Source: Candidatus Brocadia sinica JPN1 | GTDB lineage: Bacteria; Planctomycetota; Brocadiia; Brocadiales; Brocadiaceae | Length of the DNA: 64,000 bases | Direction of reading: 5' to 3' | Assembly (NCBI RefSeq): GCF_000949635.1 | Contig: NZ_BAFN01000001.1 | Span: 682,001-746,000 of the forward strand | Shown here: piece by piece, positions 45,594 to 52,557 of the stretch | Layout of the letters: each line of letters opens with the position of its first letter | How positions within the stretch are numbered: the stretch's first letter is position 1 | The notes under the pieces: model-generated | What the model saw: the letters and a program-made list of their open reading frames with translations, nothing else | The model's database searches: none | Told to the model about the DNA's origin: nothing | Program-made: the position numbers and the translations under genes

Positions 45594-45881
45594 ATGAAAA
45601 TGCCTATGAAACGAAAAAGCATGAATGATATTAAAACCCATGCAGGTACTGTGGGTCAGACTTTTTTACCACACAAGGCGTTTATGAGAATTTCCTGCCT
45701 TGAGATGGAAAAGGCCCACCGTATCAGGGAAATGGAAAACTCGCGCCGGCGCATCGAAGCTATTAAAAAACGCCTTAGTGAGATTGAAAGTGAGACGAAT
45801 AATCTCTTAAATCGTATCAAGGAAAACACCAGCATCGGGACAAACACAAATAAGAACAAAGGACTGGTGCTCAGGTACTGA
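45594..45881 (+). CDS. Small coiled-coil protein of the gas vesicle locus
   Basis: 95 residues, ATG after AAAGGAGCAAAGAGCA. N-terminal TVGQTFLPHKAFMRISCLEM is followed by a heptad-rich helix (EKAHRIREMENSRRRIEAIK KRL continuing through EIESETNNLL), predicted coiled coil about residues 45-75. No membrane segment. I recall similar small proteins beside gvpN in other bacteria but know no function; a structural or adaptor role would fit. Fourteen bases after gvpN and tightly linked to the next gene. Confidence 0.7.
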   Translation: MKMPMKRKSMNDIKTHAGTVGQTFLPHKAFMRISCLEMEKAHRIREMENSRRRIEAIKKRLSEIESETNNLLNRIKENTSIGTNTNKNKGLVLRY

Positions 45882-45919
45882 CGGTGCTTCACAAATAGAT
45901 TTTAAAAGGAGATTGAGTG

Positions 45920-46108
45920 ATGAAGATAAATTGTATTCTCTGTGGTCATAATTTCGACTTAAATGATACCTATGATGATTACGAGGGAGAGGTTAAATGC
46001 TGGGTCTGTGGCGGTGTCCTGGATATCAAAGTACAGGAAGGCAAGTTGAAATCTTTGAAATACTCCCATACTCCTCGCCCTGTATCGGAAGGAACCAGAA
46101 CTGCATAG
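45920..46108 (+). CDS. Small zinc-ribbon protein of the gas vesicle locus
   Basis: 62 residues from ATG at 45920 (AAAGGAGATTGAGTG upstream; a GTG one codon earlier is less likely). Two CxxC knuckles, CILCGHNFDL and CWVCGGVLDI, about 25 residues apart, form a rubredoxin-like zinc ribbon; the tail SHTPRPVSEGTRTA is unstructured. May bind zinc and mediate protein contacts. Function unknown; linkage to gvpN and gvpF suggests an accessory role. Confidence 0.7.
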   Translation: MKINCILCGHNFDLNDTYDDYEGEVKCWVCGGVLDIKVQEGKLKSLKYSHTPRPVSEGTRTA

Positions 46109-46240
46109 GGTTTTCACCTTTAACATAAACTGGCGGTTGGTCCAGTTAAGAGTTGTAGGTAGTAAGATTTGAGTTGCGCGTTCCTCCTTACAACTTGATC
46201 CAATAACTTAAATCTAAAAGGATAACACAGGAGAATAGTT

Positions 46241-46987
46241 ATGCCTGGCAACGGAAAATATATTTACGGTTTCACAAAAAGCGATGCAATACTTAATATT
46301 GCAACACATGGTATTGATGGCAAACCTGTTTTTACAATATTCGATAACGGTGTTGCCGCCGTAGTCAGTGATAAACCAAACGGCAAACTTCGTCCGGAGC
46401 GAAAAAACTTGAGTGCCCACAATGGTGTGATCAAAGAAGTCATGAAGACATCAACGATTTTACCTGTGTCTTTTGGCGTTGTGGCAGATAACGAAGCAAG
46501 CATTAAAAAAATATTAAAGTTAAACCACGATAGTTTTGTAAGCCAGTTGAAAAGATTAGAAAGTAAGGTTGAGATGGGTCTAAAAATCGCATGGGATGTC
46601 GAGAATATCTTTGAATTTATGGTCATGAAACATCGCACACTTGAGTTATTCAGAGATAACATATTTTTAAAACCCACAGGCGCCACACAGGAAGAAAAGC
46701 TGGAATTAGGAAGAATGTTTGAGACCATTCTGAATGAAGACCGGGAAAGGCACATAGCAACAATACAAAGTATCATAAAAAATTACTGCTGTGAGATACA
46801 AGTAAACAAACCAAAAGATGAAAAAACGGTAATGAAACTGGCTTGTCTTGTGGAAAAGACAAAACTGGAACAATTTGAAAAGGGGGTCTTTGAAGCGGCA
46901 AAGCTATTTGATGACAATTATGCCTTTGATTTTAACGGCCCCTGGGCCCCTCACAATTTTGTAGATATGAAATTGAAGACGGCATAA
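46241..46987 (+). CDS. gvpF: GvpF/GvpL family gas vesicle protein (third of three)
   Basis: 248 residues, ATG after AACACAGGAGAATAGTT. This is the compact, insertion-free form: GKYIYGFTKSDAILN start, TILPVSFGVVADNEASIKKI, VSQLKRLESKVEMGLKIAWD, ENIFEFMV and C-terminal NYAFDFNGPWAPHNFVDM. It is the best match to a classic GvpF in this window. GvpF binds GvpA and is proposed to keep it from premature aggregation. Same strand as its neighbours, with 130 bases upstream of no clear content. Confidence 0.93.
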   Translation: MPGNGKYIYGFTKSDAILNIATHGIDGKPVFTIFDNGVAAVVSDKPNGKLRPERKNLSAHNGVIKEVMKTSTILPVSFGVVADNEASIKKILKLNHDSFVSQLKRLESKVEMGLKIAWDVENIFEFMVMKHRTLELFRDNIFLKPTGATQEEKLELGRMFETILNEDRERHIATIQSIIKNYCCEIQVNKPKDEKTVMKLACLVEKTKLEQFEKGVFEAAKLFDDNYAFDFNGPWAPHNFVDMKLKTA

Positions 46988-47256
46988 ATATGCGTTCTGG
47001 TTCATCGCAAAGTTACAAAGGACGCGAAGAAGGTAGTTAAACTGTAAGGGATTTTCATTTTGTTTAAGCGGGTTACAGGGTGGATTGGACAAACTATGTT
47101 TGCACATGCTTTGCTTTTGCTTGTTTCCAAACTTTGTTTGGGAACGAATATTGTGCAATACTTACAAAGAAAGTAACTATTCAGCGAAACTGACGGTGAG
47201 AGAGAAAATTTTCTCAGAATAGTTAGGAGCCAATAGGGAAAACGGGCAGACGAGAA

Positions 47257-47415
47257 AATCCCGAAGGGATGACATGATTATAGAGAGAAAAACGCACCAC
47301 AATATTCAACCCCGTAGGGGTGAAATATCGAGAAAAGAATGATACCATGCCACCCCTACGGGGTTAACCATAATTGCATAACGATATGCTATAATAATAA
47401 CATCCCTTCGGGATT
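47257..47415. repeat. Nested inverted repeats
   Basis: Outer arms AATCCCGAAGGGAT / ATCCCTTCGGGATT (47257 and 47402) enclose inner arms AACCCCGTAGGGGTG / CACCCCTACGGGGTT (47308-47322, 47351-47365). Each arm is also self-complementary. Just 5' of it (47118-47144) lies a TTTCCAAACTTTGTTTGGGA hairpin like those near 7.1 kb. Together these fill the gap 46988-47492. Confidence 0.8.
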
Positions 47416-47492
47416 ACATAATCAATATTTTGTTCGCTCATAGTGTTTGTGAGCGAAAGTACGCTGAATCGTTACCAAAGAAAGAGGTATTT

Positions 47493-47861
47493 ATGTTATT
47501 AATCGATGACATCCTACTTTCCCCGGCAAAGGGTTTTTTTTATATTTTTAAACAGATTCATAAGGCTGCTGAGGAAGAATTTCTCAACGAGGAGAATGTC
47601 TCTGCGGAGCTATCCGAACTCTACATGATGCTTGAAACCGGGAAAATCACTGAAGAGGAGTTTAACAAAAGGGAATCGGAACTCCTGAACCGGCTTGAAC
47701 AGATAGAGGCATATAAAAAGAAACACTTTGAAGTAATAGAAGAAAGCGAAGAAAATGAAGATAGCAGGGCCGAAGATACCGTGAAGAAGGTAGCCACCAG
47801 AGCAAAGAAAAAAAGAAGTAAAAATAGTTCTTATGAACACAGTGGCAATATGAAAAAATGA
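47493..47861 (+). CDS. gvpG: Gas vesicle protein GvpG
   Basis: 122 residues from ATG at 47493 (AAAGAAAGAGGTATTT upstream); a longer frame reaching 47430 reads repeat-derived sequence. GvpG core: MLLIDDILLSPAKGFFYIFK, then AELSELYMMLETGKITEEEF and SELLNRLEQIE, a helical accessory protein. The C-terminal tail after residue 80 is extended, acidic then very basic (RAKKKRSKNSSYEHSG), longer than usual for GvpG (about 80-90). GvpG forms assembly complexes with GvpF/L. It is followed 13 bases later by the ArsA-like gene. Confidence 0.88.
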   Translation: MLLIDDILLSPAKGFFYIFKQIHKAAEEEFLNEENVSAELSELYMMLETGKITEEEFNKRESELLNRLEQIEAYKKKHFEVIEESEENEDSRAEDTVKKVATRAKKKRSKNSSYEHSGNMKK

Positions 47862-47874
47862 GGGTAAACATATT

Positions 47875-49758
47875 TTGAATGAAAAGAGAGAACAAACCGC
47901 ACAAGGTACTTCATTCCTTACAAACCCAGCAATATCTTTGATTTGTTTTGGAGGTAAGGGAGGTGTAGGCAAAACAACCTCGGCAGCAGCAACGGCACTC
48001 CATCTTGCAAATAAAAACCCACAAAAACGCATTCTCCTGGCTTCTATTGACCCTGCCCATTCCCTCATGGATAGCCTAAATAACCCGGTAATAGTTCGCC
48101 CGCATTCTTGCCCTCCCCCAGCCTACCCCTTTCTCTCTCTCAGGGATGGGGACAGAAGGGGGAAATATGATGGTAATAAGTGTTTCCCGCCCCTGATGAA
48201 AGAAGTTAGGGGTGATGGTGAACTGTTACAAAATCTCATGGTATGGGAAATAGATGCGCGCGCCTCATTCCAGAAATTTATGGAAAGACATAGCAATACC
48301 ATCAAGAAAATTATGGAAAGAGGTACCTTCCTTGACAACACGGATATATCGGCTCTTCTCTCAGCTTCCCTGCCAGGCATAGACGAATTGATGGGAATGG
48401 TAGAACTGGTCGATCTGTTAGAAAGCGATGCCTATGATATTGTCATACTCGATACAGCACCAACAGGGCATACCATCAAATTTCTGCAAATGCCTCATCT
48501 CATAAAGAAATGGTCTCGTTTGCTTGATTTGATGATGGAAAAGCATCGATATATGTCGAAGTTATATACAAGATATTATCGGGCAGATGATACCGATGCA
48601 TTTATCAAGGCATTTTCAAATAGTATAGAAAGGGTCGAGCGGGTATTGCGGAATAAGTCTTGCGAATTTGTACCGGTAATGCTACCGGAAACCCTGTGTG
48701 TCAAAGAAACACGGCGGTTTTTAGCAACATTAAGAGAGTACAAGATTCCGGTAAAAAACATTATCGTTAATCGTATCTATCCTGTTAGTAATTGCTCTTT
48801 TTGTAAGGAACAATATTTACTTCAAAGAAAGTGTGTCGATGAAATGAAACGGTATTTCGACGGGTACAACTTCCTGATGATACCTTTGTACACAGATGAG
48901 ATTCACGGAAAAGAGTCGTTACTGATGTTTGCGCAGGCAATGACGGATACTATCCCCCAAAATCATGGCATGGTAAGCAGCATACCGGTATCCTCTCCCT
49001 ACCGCATGGGAAAATTGATGACAGGGGAAATCGGAGATTCAAAATCTCCTCCTTTCTCCGTTTTCCCCCTTCTCCCAGCTATTGATGAAACATTGCATGT
49101 GCAAAAAAGAGAATCAATAAATCATTTTCCTCTACCCAAATCAACAGTAAAATTCCTGCTGTTTGGTGGCAAAGGAGGCGTGGGGAAGACAACTATTGCC
49201 AGTGCAACTGCGGTGTTGTTCTCAGAACTGTACCCTGAGAAGCGCATTTTGCTTTTCTCAACCGACCCAGCGCATTCCCTTGCAGATTGTCTTGGTGTTA
49301 CCATAGGAAGCGATGGTCTGTTTGTGAAAAATAATCTCTCTGTATGGGAATTGGATGCTGAAGAAGAATATGAAAAATTAAAGCGCCTCTATTCAGAAGA
49401 AATGAAAGACCTTACGATGGTATTTGGAAAACGAGATACTGCAATAAATGTGATATTCGAAAAGGAAATTATAGAATCTTTCATAGATTTGACCCCACCT
49501 GGTCTAGACGAGATCATGGCCATTGCCACAATTATTGATTACATCGATAAAGAAATATTTGACTTGTTCATTCTGGATACAGCGCCAACAGGCCATCTGA
49601 TACGGTTCCTGGAAATGCCAGAGTTGGTGATCGACTGGCTGAAAATCTTTTTTAATCTCTTTTTAAAATATAAAAATATCTTCCGTTTGCCAAAACTTTC
49701 AGCCTTCCTGATCGATTTGTCAAAAAAAAATCAAAAAGCTCCTGAATTTACTGCGTAA
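47875..49758 (+). CDS. Double-domain ArsA/Get3-like ATPase, frameshifted near its end
   Basis: 627 residues as written, from TTG at 47875. Two tandem ArsA-type ATPase halves: GGKGGVGKTTSAAATALHLA with DPAHSLMDSL and LDTAPTGHTIKFLQMP, then GGKGGVGKTTIASATAVLF with DPAHSLADCL and LDTAPTGHLIRFLEMP. Such deviant Walker-A ATPases drive arsenite export or target tail-anchored proteins (Get3). No arsenic genes adjoin; the gas vesicle setting suggests a protein-handling role. Residues ~75-120 (SCPPPAYPFLSLRDGDRRGK) are an in-frame repeat insertion. The frame breaks in an A9 run (49722-49730); homology continues in another frame to 50086. Confidence 0.85.
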   Translation: MNEKREQTAQGTSFLTNPAISLICFGGKGGVGKTTSAAATALHLANKNPQKRILLASIDPAHSLMDSLNNPVIVRPHSCPPPAYPFLSLRDGDRRGKYDGNKCFPPLMKEVRGDGELLQNLMVWEIDARASFQKFMERHSNTIKKIMERGTFLDNTDISALLSASLPGIDELMGMVELVDLLESDAYDIVILDTAPTGHTIKFLQMPHLIKKWSRLLDLMMEKHRYMSKLYTRYYRADDTDAFIKAFSNSIERVERVLRNKSCEFVPVMLPETLCVKETRRFLATLREYKIPVKNIIVNRIYPVSNCSFCKEQYLLQRKCVDEMKRYFDGYNFLMIPLYTDEIHGKESLLMFAQAMTDTIPQNHGMVSSIPVSSPYRMGKLMTGEIGDSKSPPFSVFPLLPAIDETLHVQKRESINHFPLPKSTVKFLLFGGKGGVGKTTIASATAVLFSELYPEKRILLFSTDPAHSLADCLGVTIGSDGLFVKNNLSVWELDAEEEYEKLKRLYSEEMKDLTMVFGKRDTAINVIFEKEIIESFIDLTPPGLDEIMAIATIIDYIDKEIFDLFILDTAPTGHLIRFLEMPELVIDWLKIFFNLFLKYKNIFRLPKLSAFLIDLSKKNQKAPEFTA

Positions 49759-50086
49759 TGGTGAAAACTCACTCTTTGTTCCCATCGCCATCCCCACTGA
49801 GATGGCATATCATGAGACAAGTGACCTTGTACAATCCATAAGAAATCTTAAGATTCCAACGAGTCAGATGATTCTGAATATGATACAACCCCATTCCCAA
49901 ACTTATGGAATATCCGCTGAATGTGCTTTGTGCACGAATAAAATTGCATACGAAAAAAAGATATTCGATAACTTTAGCCACTTGTTTCCCAGGGAATCCA
50001 TGTACATTATCAATAAACAATATGAAGAGGTGTGTGGAATAAAAGACTTGGAACATTTTGGCAGGAAATTGTATGGATACTTTTAA
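49759..50086 (+). pseudogene. Frameshifted C-terminal part of the ArsA/Get3-like ATPase
   Basis: From the A9 run on, a second frame reads KLLNLLRNGENSLFVPIAIP, then TEMAYHETSDLVQSIRNL, QMILNMIQPHSQ and CALCTNKIAYEKK, to TAA at 50086. This equals the end of the second ArsA half (compare the first half: LPETLCVKETRRFLATLREY, IIVNRIYPVSNCSFC). An ATG at 49802 could start a separate 94-residue product, but no ribosome site precedes it. Removing one A from the run would fuse both parts into about 736 residues. Causes: sequencing error, true mutation or transcript slippage. Confidence 0.75.
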
Positions 50087-50516
50087 AAAATTGTTACGTT
50101 TGCTGGATAAAGTATACCTAATGGTAAAAGAACGCTTCTTTCTCATTCCTCCTCCGGGATCTCAGTCTCTCCAGTCATCCTCCTTTATGGAAGGTGTAGG
50201 AGAGGCTGGGTTCCAACAGGAATATCGGTTCTCGGGAAAGCAGTCATTCCAACCTTCTCCAGTGTTTGCTTCTGCTGGTGGGGAAGCACTGTTTAGGGAA
50301 AGGGCGGGTGATTTTAATGCTTCCCCCCTGTTGGCGGATCAACATATTTCACTTTGCGAGACACTCGACCGCGTACTGAATACCGGTGTGGTAATCCAGG
50401 GTGATATCACGATATCGGTAGCAAACATTGACCTCATTTATATTGGGCTGAGGGCATTATTAACATCTGTCGAAACTGCAAGGCAGGCAGGTATATACCA
50501 TGCGGCAGATTTTTAA
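50073..50516 (+). CDS. GvpA/GvpJ-family protein with an unusual N-terminal extension
   Basis: 147 residues from ATG at 50073 (AGGAAA upstream, overlapping the ArsA-like end by 14 bases). Residues ~90-140 are a GvpA/J core: ISLCETLDRVLNTGVVIQGD, then ITISVANIDLIYIGLRALLT. The first ~90 residues are not GvpA-like: a helix (MDTFKKLLRLLDKVYLMVKE), then low-complexity SQSLQSSSFMEGVGEAGFQQ and PVFASAGGEALFRE, coded by GC-rich repeat-like DNA. GvpJ/M/S-type minor proteins help nucleate or shape vesicles. Which of these it represents cannot be settled here. Confidence 0.8.
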   Translation: MDTFKKLLRLLDKVYLMVKERFFLIPPPGSQSLQSSSFMEGVGEAGFQQEYRFSGKQSFQPSPVFASAGGEALFRERAGDFNASPLLADQHISLCETLDRVLNTGVVIQGDITISVANIDLIYIGLRALLTSVETARQAGIYHAADF

Positions 50517-50586
50517 ATTAGTCCTTCGGCTACTTTTATAACAGTAGTGGCAAGGCGCGCCTTGCCACTACATAGTTGGTTTGAAA
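50517..50586. repeat. Hairpin repeat, family C copy 2
   Basis: The core palindrome 50544-50571 is perfect over 28 bases (arms GTAGTGGCAAGGCG / CGCCTTGCCACTAC), preceded by TCGGCTACTTTTATAACA and followed by TAGTTGGTTTGAA. Begins at the stop codon of the GvpJ-like gene. Confidence 0.85.
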
Positions 50587-50631
50587 TTCTTGAACATTTA
50601 TTTATGCTGGCTTTGGGGTGGCAGACAAAAA

Positions 50632-50723
50632 AATCCTCCTTAAAAAAGAGGGACTCCGGGGGTTGTCAAATACTCAGACAGAAAGAACACAACCCCCTAT
50701 ATCCCCCTTTGCTAAGGGGGATT
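50632..50723. repeat. Long inverted repeat, family F copy 2
   Basis: Ends AATCCTCCTTA / TAAGGGGGATT, nested CGGGGGTTGT / ACAACCCCCTA. Counterpart of 43640-43734; ends 28 bases before the next GvpA-type start, as copy 1 ends 34 before gvpA2. Confidence 0.8.
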
Positions 50724-50751
50724 AACTTGATCACAGAAAGGTGGATATAAT

Positions 50752-51060
50752 ATGGAAAGGCAACGAACAGCTATAACACAGTCGACAAACTCTGCAACAC
50801 TTGCCGATGTATTGGAACGAATCCTTGACAAAGGACTTGTCATTGCGGGGGATATTAAGATCAAATTGGTTGACATTGAACTCCTGACTATTCAAATACG
50901 TCTCATGATTGCATCTGTTGAAAAGGCAAGGGAGTTAGGGATGGACTGGTGGGCGACAAATAAAGATTTCAATTCAAAATTGAACGCGCCACAAAATGTG
51001 GAAGAATTAGAAGCCCTCAAGAGGCGTATAGAAATACTCGAATCCAAAAAACAAAAGTAA
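50752..51060 (+). CDS. gvpJ: GvpJ-like minor gas vesicle protein
   Basis: 102 residues, ATG after AGAAAGGTGGATATA. GvpA-superfamily core: TLADVLERILDKGLVIAGDI, KIKLVDIELLTIQIRLMIAS, VEKARELGMDWW; then a polar tail ending in a short helix (VEELEALKRRIEILESKKQK). The AGDIKIKLVDIELL form and the extra C-terminal tail are typical of GvpJ rather than GvpA. GvpJ and relatives are minor constituents that influence vesicle shape and initiation. Precedes gvpK. Confidence 0.88.
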   Translation: MERQRTAITQSTNSATLADVLERILDKGLVIAGDIKIKLVDIELLTIQIRLMIASVEKARELGMDWWATNKDFNSKLNAPQNVEELEALKRRIEILESKKQK

Positions 51061-51459
51061 TATTTACACCTACTGTCCCCCGCTGGCGGGGGTGAAGGGG
51101 GTGGCCCACAGTCGTAAAAACTTGTATTTAAAAGTTGCCTTCACGGGTTCAAGTTTGTAACTTGAACCCAATATTTATAACATTAATTCAAGTTTGACCT
51201 TATCAAAATTAAGGGTTCAGGTTGTAAACCTGAACCCGCTAAATAGGGAACTTGATGAAATTCCACCTAATAAATGGGCAGGGGTTGTTCCCCCTTAACA
51301 AAATCTATTAAGATTGTAAAGGCGTATTGCAATGCACCCCTGCGACTATTATCCTTCGACATTCATTATTTCTTGTTCGATATTCGATATTGGAATCTCA
51401 TAAATCGTAGGGACACGGAGCACCGTGTCCCCTACTATCTATTACAAAACGGAGGTTTT
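51061..51459. other. Intergenic hairpin cluster before gvpK
   Basis: Hairpins CCCCCGCTGGCGGGGG (about 51073-51090), GGGTTCAAGTTTGTAACTTG-AACCC (51148-51173) and GGGTTCAGGTTGTAAACCTG-AACCC (51213-51237). No gene: the long open frame upstream of gvpK has atypical composition and gvpK starts at 51460. Confidence 0.6.
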
Positions 51460-51792
51460 ATGCCAAATATTGAAACTGATGCCCCTGATATATTCAGCCA
51501 TATCATGTCTGAGAAAAAAAGCGTATTGCCAGATCATATTAATATCGACCCGGCAGATGTGGGTAAGGGGCTGGCAAAATTAGTACTAACTATTATTGAA
51601 TTACTGCGAGAACTCTTAGAACGTCAGGCTATCAGGCGCATTGATAGCGGGACATTAACCAGGGAGGAGATAAATAACCTGGGAAATACTTTCATGAAGC
51701 TGGCAGAAAAAATGGAGGAACTCAAATCCCAGTTTGGCTTAAAAACAGAAGACCTGAATATAGACTTGGGTCCTATCGGCAGACTGCTTTAA
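51460..51792 (+). CDS. gvpK: Gas vesicle protein GvpK
   Basis: 110 residues from ATG at 51460, with ACGGAGGTTTT just upstream; a longer open frame reaches 51274 but reads repeat DNA. GvpK family core: NIDPADVGKGLAKLVLTIIE, LLRELLERQAIRRIDSGTLT, REEINNLGNTFMKLAEKMEE and DLNIDLGPIGRLL. All-helical accessory protein present in nearly every vesicle cluster. Last recognisable gvp gene here. Confidence 0.95.
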   Translation: MPNIETDAPDIFSHIMSEKKSVLPDHINIDPADVGKGLAKLVLTIIELLRELLERQAIRRIDSGTLTREEINNLGNTFMKLAEKMEELKSQFGLKTEDLNIDLGPIGRLL

Positions 51793-51865
51793 GTATCTTA
51801 TGTGCGATTTATAGCATCTTCCGGAAATGATTTTGACATTTTTGGCAAAAATCCAACGAAAAATG

Positions 51866-51892
51866 GTAGGGGCGGGGTTACCACGCCCCTAC
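51866..51892 (+). terminator. Terminator-like hairpin after gvpK
   Basis: Nine-base stem GTAGGGGCG / CGCCCCTAC with a nine-base loop, 73 bases after gvpK. The T run is weak (ACTTTGC). Confidence 0.45.
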
Positions 51893-52011
51893 TTTGCATT
51901 TTCCACTTTCCATTTTACACATCCGGCTCGTTCGAGTTGAGAAACTATTTTTTTACCCACTTCTTCATCCTCTCCCAGGCTTACAATCGGACAATTTTTG
52001 GGGAAATCAAC

Positions 52012-52164
52012 CATCATTAGATGAATAATCCTATGGATTACTTAATAGTACTGGATGTTTCGGTGAGTCCTCTCACCGAAACAAGAATGAATCCTCAGCA
52101 CCGAAATGAATTGGGAGTCATCGGCAGTGGGTTTCGGCGTGATGACACGCCGAAACATCAGACA
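52012..52164. repeat. Composite hairpin repeat, family B copy 2 (inverted)
   Basis: Reverse complement of the unit at 41001-41150: TTTCGGTGAGTCCTCTCACC-GAAA then TTTCGGCGTGATGACACGCC-GAAA with the same spacer. Similarity to copy 3 extends some 20 bases outward (ATGGTTGATTTCCC on the opposite strand). Confidence 0.85.
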
Positions 52165-52411
52165 TTTACTCCTCTAACCCGAAAGAGTCGGAAAAAGACA
52201 AAATCTGGAGCACGAAGTTCGTGAGTCAACCCTGACAGGGTTAATTCACGGTAACTTTTTATTTTCCCTCCTGAGAAAAAGGTTTCATAAAAGTCGGTTG
52301 CAGTATTTAAGTAGAATGGTAAAATGATGCGATATTCCGATGTGGGAAGAAGCTGGATTTAAATTAGGTTGGGTTTTAAAAGACAAAAACCCAACGACTG
52401 TCCCACGAGAA

Positions 52412-52490
52412 CAGCCATGGTAGGGTGCGTCCTACGCACCATCCATACGTTGGATTGTTTTGGTGCGTAGGACGCACCCTACCATGGCTG
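52412..52490. repeat. Long perfect-arm hairpin, family D copy 2
   Basis: Arms start CAGCCATGGTAGGGTGCGTC and run about 29 bases, around ATCCATACGTTGGATTGTTT. Internal 63 bases match 36660-36722 with two differences that I can see. Confidence 0.85.
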
Positions 52491-52557
52491 TCTGGCAACA
52501 TATTTACTTTTCATAATATATACTGACACTTTCAATATTTTCATTAGGCAAAAAACA

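Noticed and set aside
52021-52224. 66-codon forward frame
   Set aside because: Lies wholly in repeat B copy 2.
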